From NCBI GenBank assembly GCA_030673895.1, contig JAUTCR010000031.1:1-64000 (forward strand): a stretch of 64,000 nucleotides of DNA, written 5' to 3'. The first letter of the stretch is position 1; each line of letters begins with the position of its first letter. This document shows, piece after piece, positions 7,065-17,700 of the stretch. The notes under the pieces are model-generated. The model saw only the letters and a list, made by a program, of their open reading frames with translations. It made no database searches and was not told the origin of the DNA. The DNA is from Verrucomicrobiota bacterium JB023. GTDB lineage: Bacteria > Verrucomicrobiota > Verrucomicrobiia > Verrucomicrobiales > Akkermansiaceae. The position numbers and the translations under genes are program-made.

Positions 7065-10000
7065 ATGAAGTTTCTAACAGTTCTGTTGCTATTCTGTTCG
7101 CTCCTCCCGACGTGGGGGGAGGACTTGCTCGGTTACTACCGACAACCTGCTCTCCATGGAGACCAGATCGTCTTCCAAGCGGAGGGCGATTTGTGGAAGG
7201 TGCCGGTCGCCGGTGGGCAAGCGCACCGCCTGACGACCCATCTGGAGACTGAGAGTCGACCCCGTATCTCGCCTGATGGGGAAACCGTGGTCTTCGCAGC
7301 CTCCTATGCGGGCCCGGTCGAGCTGTATCAGATGCCCTTGGCTGGTGGACGTCCGCGGCGTCTGACTTACGAGGGGGTCTCCGGCGGGAGAGCTCCCTAT
7401 CCGGTCGCTTGGAAGGATGAGACGACCCTCCTTTACGCCACTTGGTTTTATTCACGACGGGATACTTTCCAGGTCGCGCAGCTGGATCTAGCCTCGGGGC
7501 AAAGCAGCCTCCTCCCTCTCGAGCAAGCGAGTGACGGTCGCTATGCAGAGGATGGAGAGACCTTTTTCTTCACCCGGCTGCCCCGGCAGCGCAGCTTCGC
7601 CAAGCGGTATACCGGTGGCTATATTGAGAAAATCTGGAGCTACGAGGAAGGGGCCTCCGCGGCGGTTCCTCTCACCGCAGACTACGAGGGGACCAGTTGC
7701 GCGCCAATGCCTTGGCAGGACCGCTTGTATTTCGTCTCCGATCGGGACGGCACGATGAACATTTGGTCTTCCGACTTGTTCGGCAAGGGACTCAAGCAAC
7801 ACACCCGTTTCAGTGGCTGGGACGTGCTCGATGCTTATCTGAATGAGGGACGCATCATTTTCCGCAATCAGGCCGACCTCCACCTCTACGACATTGCGGA
7901 GGATGAGACGAACTTGATACCAATCCGCTTGGCCTCGGATCTGGACCAGACCCGGCAACGGTGGATTGAGAATCCCGCGCGATTCCTGAGCCAATACTCC
8001 CTCAGTGCGGATGGGGAGAAGCTGGCAGTGACCGTGCGTGGCCAAGGCTTCATCACCCCGGTCAAGGGAGGTCGTCTGGCCTCGCTTCCCCAAGCGGAGC
8101 AGTCTCGAATCCGTGACGTGCGGTTTCTCCCGAACGAGGATCGGGTGCTTATCCTCTCCGACGAGACCGGTGAATTCGAGTTCAAGACCCAGACGATTGA
8201 TGGGACGGACGATAGCGAGCAGGTGACCTCCGGGACTCGAACCCGCCTCTATCCGGCGATTCCTTCGCCCGATGGCTCCAAGCTGGCGTATGCCAATCGC
8301 GAGCAGCGTCTCTTCATCCGAGATTTGGAGAGCGGAGCCGTCACCGAGGTGGTCCAATCGAGGAATGCCAATAACTTTGATCGCATTGACTTGGCCTGGT
8401 CCCCGGACAGTCGCTGGGTTGCTTATTCGGCACCGGAGGCCAACTCCATCTACCGCGTCTATCTCTACGACACCCGGGAGGGGGAAGGGCCCGTGGCCGT
8501 AACGACGGATCGCATGGATAGCTACTCGCCCTCTTGGTCGACCGATGGCAAGTGGCTCTATTTCCTCTCCGACCGGACCTTCCGTTCTGTGCAGCGCTCG
8601 CCGTGGGGACCACGCCAGCCCGAAGCCTATCTGGACCGAACAACCAGCATCTTCTTACTCGACCTTACCGGGGAGGGCACCACTCCGTTCCAAAGCTCCC
8701 GCCGTGACATCTTGACGGCGGCAGCTGAATCCGGAGGGAAAGAATCCGAGGCCGAGCAGGCTCCTGATGACGAGGAAGAAAAGGATGACGAGGACGGCTC
8801 ATCTCTTGAGGAGGTGGACATCGTCTTCGATGGTTTGGCGAGCCGGCTGCATCGCGTGCCGCTGGAGGCAGGCAACTACTCTGGTCTGCAGGTGACGGAG
8901 AAGCATCTCTACTTCATCTCCCGCCCACTCGGCTTCGATGCCGAGCGGCAGCTGGTCTCCTTCCCCATCGTGGATGAGACGAAGGAGCGGAAGCGCAAGA
9001 CCGTCTTTAGCGATGTCCGAGCCTTCCAACTCAGTGCGGATCTCAGCACCATCGCCTTGGAGAAGGATGACAACGTCTATGTCTTTCCCGCTAATGGCAA
9101 GGGGCCGGACAATCTCTCCAAGAGTAGAGTCGATCTCTCTGCGATAGGGATCCGGATCAGCCCTGCGGAGGAGTGGCAGCATCTCTTCTTGGATGCCTGG
9201 CGGATGCATCGGGACTACTTCTACGATCCAGAGATGCACGGGGTTGATTGGACGGCCCAGCGCAAGAAGCATGAGACGCTTCTCCCCCGCATCACCTCAC
9301 GGGAAGAGCTGGATGATCTGATCGGGCAGATGGTGGGGGAGCTTTCCGCCATGCACACCGACATCCGCCCCGGCGAGCTTCGCCAAGCCAAGGATGGCCG
9401 GGGCCGGGGTTACCTCGGAGGTCGCTTCGAGCGAGTGGCGGAGGGCTATCGAATTGCCTCGATCTATCAGGGCGAGCCGGACTTGATCGAGAGCTTGTCG
9501 CCCTTGGCCCAGCCGGGCCTCGATATCCAGCTAGGAGACGTCATCTCCCGCATTAATGGGCAGGATGTTACCTCCGAGGCAGACCTGGGTATCCTCCTGG
9601 AGAATCAGGCAATGCGAGAAGTCTTGTTAGAGCTCCAGCGCCCCAACTCCGATGAGCCTCATCTGGTCACGGTGGTTCCGCTGGATTTGCGTGGCTTCAT
9701 CTCCCTCAAGCTGACCGATTGGGAATACACCCGCCGGATGGAGACCGAAGAGAAGGGGCAGGGAGAGCTTGGCTACTTCCACATGCGGGCGATGGGGGGC
9801 AACAACTTCGCTGAGTTCGTCAGGGGCTACTACCCTGTTTATAACCGACAGGGACTCATCATCGATATGAGGCAAAATTATGGGGGGAATATCGACAGCT
9901 GGATTCTCGCCCGTCTCCTGCGGCAACGCTGGATGCATTGGCAAGGCCGCACCGGCGAATCCTTCGCCAACATGCCCTATGCCTTCAATGGACACATGGT

Positions 10001-10379
10001 GGTTCTCATCGATGGCTACACCATCTCGGATGGAGAAGCCTTTGCCGAGGGTTTCCGTCGACTTGGGTTGGGACCATTGATTGGTTCCCGCACCTGGGGT
10101 GGGGGAGTCTGGCTCCGCAGCCAGACCTACCTGAAGGACGGAGGTATCTCGCGAACGCCGGAAACTGGGGTATTCACCGAAGATGGATGGATAATCGAAG
10201 GGTCGGGCATCGATCCGGACATTCACGTCGTCAATGAGCCGCACGCGACCTTCAACGGACAAGACGCGCAGCTGGAGGCAGCTATTGCTTATCTCCAGAA
10301 GAAGATCGAAGAGGACCCACCGGTGACTCCGCAGGCTCCTCCTCGCCCTAACAAGTCATTCAGCTATCCGGCTGAGTGA
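7065..10379 (+). CDS. Exported Tricorn-type protease (S41 family)
   Basis: The ATG at 7065 gives 1104 residues with a signal peptide (MKFLTVLLLFCSLLPTWGED), so the protein acts in the periplasm or outside. The frame's earlier start at 6990 lacks a signal. Order: beta-propeller repeats (about 20-640; e.g. TRPRISPDGETVVFAA-type blades), a very acidic insert (DDEEEKDDEDG), a helical C1 region, catalytic His764 in GELSAMHTD, a PDZ domain (about 780-865) and the S41 core with nucleophile Ser988 in GYTISDGEAF and Glu near 1045 in GWIIEGSGIDPD. Tricorn normally has Ser before the His; here it is Met. Archaeal Tricorn is cytoplasmic, so the export signal is a bacterial feature. It probably degrades peptides. 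Confidence 0.9.
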   Translation: MKFLTVLLLFCSLLPTWGEDLLGYYRQPALHGDQIVFQAEGDLWKVPVAGGQAHRLTTHLETESRPRISPDGETVVFAASYAGPVELYQMPLAGGRPRRLTYEGVSGGRAPYPVAWKDETTLLYATWFYSRRDTFQVAQLDLASGQSSLLPLEQASDGRYAEDGETFFFTRLPRQRSFAKRYTGGYIEKIWSYEEGASAAVPLTADYEGTSCAPMPWQDRLYFVSDRDGTMNIWSSDLFGKGLKQHTRFSGWDVLDAYLNEGRIIFRNQADLHLYDIAEDETNLIPIRLASDLDQTRQRWIENPARFLSQYSLSADGEKLAVTVRGQGFITPVKGGRLASLPQAEQSRIRDVRFLPNEDRVLILSDETGEFEFKTQTIDGTDDSEQVTSGTRTRLYPAIPSPDGSKLAYANREQRLFIRDLESGAVTEVVQSRNANNFDRIDLAWSPDSRWVAYSAPEANSIYRVYLYDTREGEGPVAVTTDRMDSYSPSWSTDGKWLYFLSDRTFRSVQRSPWGPRQPEAYLDRTTSIFLLDLTGEGTTPFQSSRRDILTAAAESGGKESEAEQAPDDEEEKDDEDGSSLEEVDIVFDGLASRLHRVPLEAGNYSGLQVTEKHLYFISRPLGFDAERQLVSFPIVDETKERKRKTVFSDVRAFQLSADLSTIALEKDDNVYVFPANGKGPDNLSKSRVDLSAIGIRISPAEEWQHLFLDAWRMHRDYFYDPEMHGVDWTAQRKKHETLLPRITSREELDDLIGQMVGELSAMHTDIRPGELRQAKDGRGRGYLGGRFERVAEGYRIASIYQGEPDLIESLSPLAQPGLDIQLGDVISRINGQDVTSEADLGILLENQAMREVLLELQRPNSDEPHLVTVVPLDLRGFISLKLTDWEYTRRMETEEKGQGELGYFHMRAMGGNNFAEFVRGYYPVYNRQGLIIDMRQNYGGNIDSWILARLLRQRWMHWQGRTGESFANMPYAFNGHMVVLIDGYTISDGEAFAEGFRRLGLGPLIGSRTWGGGVWLRSQTYLKDGGISRTPETGVFTEDGWIIEGSGIDPDIHVVNEPHATFNGQDAQLEAAIAYLQKKIEEDPPVTPQAPPRPNKSFSYPAE

Positions 10380-10425
10380 CCGGGGCCTCTCCGCGCGGCG
10401 CAAATCGTGCCTTGTCTTGCCTGAG

Positions 10426-11697
10426 TCAGGACAGGCGCGATTTGGCGGCCCACAGGCCGAGCGCAGGATTGGGGATATAGTAGAAGCGGCGTCCATCCGC
10501 ATCCTCATTCCATCCTTCCTTCAGGTCACTAGGATTGTAGTAGGAGAGGGCTTCCTCCAGATCCCGGTATTGATAGCCCACTCCTTCAACCTCCTCCCGG
10601 GTGAGATGACCCGGGCAATAGGTGACTTTGAAGCGCTCCTCACTCGAGCCATGGATGAGGTGAGCGGCAGCTGAGAGATTATTGGCCAAGTCCTCATTGT
10701 TCGCCACAAAGTCCATCACCTCTGGAGAAGTGCGGTAGCCGTATTTGCGAATAAGCCGGTCGATCTCCGGGTCTTCGCCGAATTCCTTGACCCCAGGGGC
10801 AAGAACAGTGAGCTCGCCTCCCGTGGCAATGGCCATGCGGGTGCGGTAGATGGACTTGTTACCGAGCCAGGTGGAGTGAAATTCGGTAGGATCGAGGTAG
10901 CAGAGGATGCGCTCCGGCTCTTCATCCAGTTGGGTGAAGTTGACCTGCACCGCAAGCGCGGCGGCGGCTTCGAAGGGCTCTTGGCCCGACCCGATATAGA
11001 GGCCGCGAGTTGCCAGGCTTCCGTCTGCGCGGGGCCCGACGACCGTCTGGATGTAGATGATGGGGAGGTGGCTGCAGTAGAGCTTCTCAGCCTCATTGAG
11101 AATGCGGCGGAGGGGTGTGTCGGCCCGGCCCATCATGCGCTCCATGCCGTAGGCAGCACCGATGAAGTGGGACTCATTGATGCCATCCTGACCGCCAGTG
11201 CCCACGAAGAGGTTCTTATTGCCATTGGCCATTCCGATGACCTCGTGGGGGACCACTTGGCCGACGGAGAGAATCAGGTCGTGCCCGCCTTCCCAGACGA
11301 GTTTGTTCAGCTGAGCGGGCCAGGCCTTGGTCCAGATCCCTTCGGTCGTCTCGGTTACAAATTCGGAGGGGACCTCTCCGATGGTCACCACATCGTCCCG
11401 CCACCGATGGGGGCGGACGAGGTCGTGGGGAAGCCCGGGGAACATCTCGTCGAGCTGGTGGGCGGGCATCGGCACATGGGTGCCCAGAGCAGGCAAGACA
11501 TCGACCAGTTGGTCACCGTAGTAATTGTAAGCTTCCACGGTGAGGAGGCCGGCGCGGGAATTGAAGCGGGTGAAATCAGGGGGGATGGCGAGAACTTTCT
11601 TCCGTTCGCCGAGCTGCGCGAGAGCGGAGCGCAGGCCATCGCGGAGGTCTTCAGCAGAGAGGTCGGTAGTCGGTGAGCCTTGGGAAAAGAGGAGCAT
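10426..11697 (-). CDS. LarA-family (DUF2088) protein, putative nickel-pincer racemase
   Basis: The ATG at 11697 gives 423 residues. The frame is open further upstream but carries no conserved sequence. Motifs typical of LarA-like enzymes: PPDFTRFNSRAG near the N-terminus, LGTHVPM and RPHRWRDD (candidate metal/cofactor histidines), then VVPHEVIGMANGNKNLFVG and GTGGQDGINESHF. LarA racemises lactate with a nickel pincer nucleotide made by LarB, LarC and LarE. None of these genes is in the window and many relatives act on other 2-hydroxy acids, so the substrate is unknown. A perfect 9-bp hairpin sits four bases before the start codon. It lies 91 bases downstream of the RHS gene on the same strand. 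Confidence 0.75.
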   Translation of the reverse strand: MLLFSQGSPTTDLSAEDLRDGLRSALAQLGERKKVLAIPPDFTRFNSRAGLLTVEAYNYYGDQLVDVLPALGTHVPMPAHQLDEMFPGLPHDLVRPHRWRDDVVTIGEVPSEFVTETTEGIWTKAWPAQLNKLVWEGGHDLILSVGQVVPHEVIGMANGNKNLFVGTGGQDGINESHFIGAAYGMERMMGRADTPLRRILNEAEKLYCSHLPIIYIQTVVGPRADGSLATRGLYIGSGQEPFEAAAALAVQVNFTQLDEEPERILCYLDPTEFHSTWLGNKSIYRTRMAIATGGELTVLAPGVKEFGEDPEIDRLIRKYGYRTSPEVMDFVANNEDLANNLSAAAHLIHGSSEERFKVTYCPGHLTREEVEGVGYQYRDLEEALSYYNPSDLKEGWNEDADGRRFYYIPNPALGLWAAKSRLS

Positions 11698-11700
11698 GAG

Positions 11701-11723
11701 AGGGGTTAGTTTCCCTAACCCCT
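11701..11723 (-). promoter_or_regulatory. Hairpin occupying the ribosome-binding region of the larA-like gene
   Basis: AGGGGTTAG (11701-11709) and CTAACCCCT (11715-11723) form a perfect 9-bp stem with a 5-base loop, ending three bases before the start codon complement at 11695-11697. No free Shine-Dalgarno sequence is visible. It could be a translational control hairpin, an operator, or a weak stop for the upstream RHS transcript (no T tract). Confidence 0.45.
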
Positions 11724-11788
11724 CGCAGATTGAAAAGCGCAGACTCCTGCAGCCTTTGCTTGCTATGGAAACTGTCGTGGGGATCGCG

Positions 11789-14700
11789 TTACTCTCCGCT
11801 CCCACCTCCGCCACATTCGATCTTATCAACCTGAAAGTCAATTTTCCCGCAGGCTTCGATGGTGGATTTCACTTGCACCCCATAGCCAACGGGAGGGGAG
11901 ATTTTTCCACCAATCAATTTTCCAATTTTGGATCCAGAAGACTCATAGAGCGCACAAGGCTCAACCGGCAGGAGAGGCAGAACGCATTCGTTGAGAGGTA
12001 AGTTGGCCATGGGAGCCTTCTCAATGAAGCCTTCAACCACCCCGGCATAGATGGTGCCGACGCAGTTGCCATAGTTACAAAGTGCCTTGGTGTAGAAGAG
12101 GATCAACTTGACGAGATTCCCGTAACCAATGGCGGGACTCTCCCCGGTGGGGTCGGTCAACATCAGAGGCAAATTGCGCACGTAGGTGTAAAGGTTGAAG
12201 TCGCCCCCTTGATAGCCCAGCGGATCCGCTGTGAGGAAGCGGCCTTGGGCGGGATCGTAGAAGCGACGCCGATTCTCATAGAGTCCGACGGCAGGGACGG
12301 CGAAGCGACTGGCGAAGCCCAGACTCTCCTCATCCGGCGTGCCCAAGGTGCGTCCGAAGGCATCATAATCCTGCCAGGAGAGAAGATTCATGTCTTCATC
12401 AACCCGTCCGCGAATCGACCCAATGTGATCCTTGAGGAACCAGGACTCTCCGGTGTCCTTTCGCCAAGCTGCATGGAAATCATCCACGCGGTCGAGCGAG
12501 TAAAAGAACGCGGCAGAGAGCTCACTCTCACCGTCCTGGAATTCACCCAATGGCATCAAGCGATCATTGATGATCCAGGTTTTGAGACCGTTAACTTCGC
12601 GGCTGATTAGCCGGTCGCGGAAGTCGTAATCGTAGCGAATAGTAGTGCTGGGTGCCGAGGCGGCATCCGCTTTGACGAGAATTTCGACAAGGCGATTACG
12701 ATGGTCGTAGTTGAATTCCGTGACTTGCCCGGTAGCGAAGCTTGTCCGACTCGCGACATTGCAATCGTCGTCATAGAAGTAGAAAAAGAGGCCGTCGGAG
12801 AGCATGAGGTTGCCCGTATCGATGGTGTGGGTGGAGGGAGTGAAGTGAGATGCCGTCCGGTTCCCCAAGAGGTCGTAGCTATACGATTCGTCGGGGAGGG
12901 AGGAGTCGCTATTCTCGACGGAGCTGAGCCGGTCTGCTGCGTCGTAGCTGACCGTGGAAGTATTGGCCGAATTCTCAATTGAAGCGATCCGGTTGGAAGT
13001 ATCGAATCCGTAGCTGAAAGCAGCCCGGGGATCGAGGAGCCCTCCTTCCGGCGTTTCGTGGCAAATCGATTCGGTATTACTGTTTTCATCGTAGGTGAAG
13101 CGCGTGACGAAGTCCTCGAGGTTGCCCGAGTTGGTGCCATTGGTCAGGGCGATGATGTTGTTGACCGAGCCATTCGGATTGTAGCTGAAGTCGAGACGGG
13201 CGCTGCCTGCTGGTGAGTTCGACCAGGTCTGGCGGTAGGTGCGCTCGCCTTGATACTCGGAGCGGATGTAATTCAGTCTGGCAGCTCCGAGGTTCAAGCT
13301 CACTCCTGCGGGAGAGCTATGCCGGTTGCCATTGTCCACCCAGTCGTAGAGCACGCGGAATTCAGTTTGTCCCGCATAGGTGACGTGCTCCCTTGTTGGT
13401 TGTTCGTATGAGCCAAAGAACTCGATGAGATTGGTGTCGCCATCCGCCGTATCACTCACAGAGGAGATGTAACCGTTGTTGTGGTAGGTGTAGGAGAGGG
13501 TGCGGATGATCGCATCGTCCGAATCGTGCCAATTCTCGGTGAGGAGTCGACCCATGGCGTCATAGGTGAAGCTGGTTTTCTTGCCAGAAGCCAGGGTCGT
13601 TGTGGCGAGTAAGCCGACTTCATCGTAGGTGTTGGTGACTGTGCCTCCGTTGGCATTGGTCGTCGTTAGGAGGCGCTCCTCGAAGTCGTAGGTGTAGTTT
13701 GTGGTATTGCCCAAAGCGTCAGTGAGGGAAGAGAGGTTGCCACTCTCGTCAAAGACCGGGGTGACGGTCCCTCCACTGCGAGTTTCCGATTCGGTGGGAT
13801 TCCCATTGGCGTCGAGGACGACGCAGCTCTTGCTCCCGGAGGGGCTGGTGGTGAGATATTCTGAGTAGGTGACCTCGGTTGTCGTGGTGACGTTCCCCTT
13901 GAAGTCTTCCTGGCGGATTGGTACCCCCGCATTGTTGAACTCGAACTCGCTGGTGTTCCCGTTCTCATCAGTGGCGGAAGTGAGTCGTCCGCGACGGTCG
14001 GTGGTGATGCGGGTGTCGTAGCCAAAGGTATCACTGACTCCGGCAGGCAATCCATCCTCGGAGTAGTCGTAGTAGGTGGAGTAAAAATCGTTGAAGATGA
14101 CTTCCTTGATGAGACCCTCCGGGGTGTTGCGGTAGCTTTCCGCGCTGGCGAAGGCGGGCTCCTGGCGCGTCAAATTTCCGTTTTCATCATACTCGAAGGA
14201 GCCAACCGCTCCGTTGATATCGCGGGCTTCGGTGATATTGCCAAACTCGTCATAGGAACGGGTGATGCGCGTGCCGCTCGGATTGTTCGGTGGATCGATG
14301 CGGGTGGGGAGGCCCATGTCATTGTAGCTAAGTTCCCAAGTGTTCCCCTTGGCGTCCGTGATGCTGGTCTCCAGGTCCGGGTTGCTCGGGTCGTCATAGC
14401 TGTAGGTAGTCGTATTACCGGCGGGGTCGGTTTCCTCGAGGATGTTGCCCCGTTCATCGTAGCGTAGATTGGTGGTGAAGCCACGGGGCGAGGTCACACT
14501 GCCGGTGAAGCTGGAAGGATCCCAGTCCACCTCGGTACGATGGCCATAGGAGTCGATTTGCGCAACGAGGCGACCATCGTCGGGATCATACTCATAGCGG
14601 ACTGGCATACGGCCGAGCGGATCGGTGATGCCGGAGAGGAAGTGCTCAGGATCGGTGAGATACTGGTAAGTGGTTGTGTAACCATCCGGATCGGTGCTGC

Positions 14701-17700
14701 TCGCCAGATTACCATCGGCATCGTAGGTGTAGAGCCAAGTGTCTCCATCGGGTCCACTCATTCCAATGATGCGGCCCAGAGCGTCGCGCTCAAAGCTCAA
14801 TCCTAGGCCGGCGGAATGGACGATGCCTTCGCTGCTAAAGGTCAGCGTATTGCCATTGGGGTCCTCTGCCTTGAGGAATCCCTTGTCCTCATGGTAGCTG
14901 AAGCGATTGCCCTCCGGCGAGACCAGGGTGTATTTGTTCGGATTATAAGGGAAGTTGATGAAGAAAATGTAAGCCGTTCCGTCGGCCTTCTTGCTGATGG
15001 CGTATTGGCCGGTCTCTGGTACCTCGAGCTCGTAGTAGTTGCCCGCATCGGGCTCAAAGACGGGCTGATAGGCCACCCCAATGCCGGGAACGGCGCGGGG
15101 GTTCTCCAACTTGAAGGTGAAGCCGAGTCGCTGGCCATCGGGAGAGGTCAGATACACCCGCGAACCATCTTGGAAGGGGGTGGCCCCGAAGGGTCCGGAC
15201 GCTGCAGTATCCGGCACGGTCTCCCGGATATCCGGGTCCTGGAGGTCGAGTGACCATCCATATCCCAGCTCGCCATCCTCGTCTGCTTGCAAGGAGTCAT
15301 AGACACGGGTGAAGGTGATGGGAAAGCCAGCCAAGTCGATGGCGACATCGGTGAACTCGACCCGATTCCGGCCCAGCTTGGCATCGCCGACGGCAGAGAG
15401 CGCGAGAGGTTCTGCCCAGCCGAGACCGAGCTCGTTCTTGGCTACCACGCGGAGGATGTAGTCATTGCTCTTGAGGAGCGTGGCATCAAAGGTGGCGATT
15501 AGGTCCGTGGACTCGATGGGCTCAGTGCCTTCCGCGATACGGGTCCATGGGATGGAGGGGGAGCCAAGGTCATTCCGGTCCACCTCATCAGCGTGAGCAT
15601 ATTCCACAAACCATTCCCGCAGCGGGCGGGTTGACGTGATGGTGCCGGTGAGATCGGCTGTTAGAAAGACTTCGTCTCCGTTGGAAGGAGTCTCAATGGT
15701 GATCTGTGGCCGAAGCTCGGTTACTGGCACATTCTTGGCAAACACTTGGGCCGAGTAGGCGATTTGCCCCGACTCCGAAACGGCCTTGATGCGGGCCAGG
15801 TAGATGCCATCGGCTAATGAGGATGCCGGGAGCATGGCGGCTGGCTCCGAGAAGACGCTCCCAGAGCCAGAAGCGATCTCGATGTAGTTGGACTCGTTCG
15901 TATTGAGCGCGTAGGGGTCGACCAGGTCGATAGGAGCGTAGGCAATCTCCCAAGAGGCTATCTCCGAGCTTCCTTTAATCAGCGCAACCAGCTCGGTATC
16001 CTCGGCGAGAACCGTCCCAGCTGCCGGGGCGAGAATGCGTGCGGTCACCGCACCGGGGGTGGCATTGGTTTCCGTCCCGATGGCATTGGGAACGAAAGGA
16101 TCCGAGCCATCCGCATTTGTGATATAGACTTGCAGGCTGCGCTCGGTCACCTGACCGGCGGTATCGGTGGCGCTCGCCTCGATGAGCAGGAGACCGGGAT
16201 GATCGAGCGGGACGCTTGCCGAGTTGTTTTCGTTGAGAAGCAGCTCTTCGCCATTGGCCATCACCACTGTTTCTACGATGCCCAAATCATCTTCCATGAA
16301 GATGCTGATGATGGCGTCTTCTCCGGCCCTCAGTTCAGGGGTTGTGGGATTGGAGTCCTCATAGCCAATGTTTAGGAAGGGAGGGAGATCCTCGAAGTAG
16401 CGGCCGAAGTCCAGGTCTTCTACAAGCTCGTCGCCGGTGATCGTGACCATGTGGGCGGCGCTATCGGGACGGGCGTAATTGTGGACTTCGACACCAGTCA
16501 GCTCGAAGCCGAACCAAGTGCCTCCGGAGTCGAGGGCGGTGAGCTTGAGGTAATGGATGGGGCCGGGAATGTCATTCTCGGCAAGGTCGAGAAGGAAGAC
16601 ACCCCCGGTCTCCGAGATCCTCTCGACAAATTGCAAAGTATCCAGCGTCTTTCCAATTTCTATATTGGCCAGCTCGCCAGCGGCAGCGACGTAGGAGTGG
16701 AGCGTGAGATCCGGGCCGGGGCCATCGATGATCGGCTCATCAAAGCGGAGAATGATATGACCGTCTTGGGGAATCGTGAGAACCTCTGCCCCATTGGTGG
16801 GCGCGTTGCCAATGCGGGTGTTACGGACGCCGATGGGTTGGAGTACGATGTTGGGGTCGACTGGCTCCGGCAGGCTGCGCGCATTCCGGCCTCCCCAGAT
16901 CGCGGGGTTTTCCGTGGCCATCTTGCCATATGGGACGGGGAGGTTGCCAGTGAAGCCGGGCACATCGGGATTGTCGTGCACGTACTCCACCACTTCATCC
17001 GGGAGTCCGTCCACTACGGGAGGTGCCGTAGGTCGGGGTACTGTCTGGGTCTGGGGAGCGGGCAGGATTTGTCGCACATGATGGAGACCGACAGGAACGA
17101 GAGTGAACTCGTAGTCACCATTCTCATCGGTCACCGCGGTTCGTTCTCCTTGGTCTAACGAGCCATTATAATTTCCATCAAGGTAAACAGTGGTTCCCAC
17201 CAAGGGTGTTCCGTCGGTAAGGTCCGCGTCATTGTTCGGGTCATTCAGGACCGTCCCTCGCAGCGTGCCGCCGGAGACATCCGGGGAAAGGGGATCGGTA
17301 CGGTAGAGGAAGACCTCGTCGCTATCGATGATGGAATCGAAGTCGCTATCGGAGAGCAGGGGATTGGTGCCCAGCAACGCCTCTTCGACGCTCGAAAGAC
17401 CGTCATTGTCGGCATCAAGAGGGGGGAGGGCGTCTAGGCAATAGAAGCTGGACTGGAGATCCGGACCGATGTCGATTTGAAAGAGGGAGCCATCGCCCTC
17501 GACGGGATCGATGAGGGGGGCAAAGGACTGCATGTCCTCGGAGCCGAGGACCTGATAGAGGGAGCCTGTCATCGATTGCCATTCCAAGGTGATGTCCGGT
17601 GGGGTCGTGCGGATATCGAGAGATAGGAATGAACTTTGGTCGAACGGATCAGTTCCCGAGTAGTATTCCTCCTCGGTAGTGAAGCCGTCGCTATCGTGGT

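Noticed and set aside
10876-11676. A 266-codon open frame antisense to the larA-like gene
   Set aside because: The minus strand carries conserved LarA-family motifs. This frame is a shadow.
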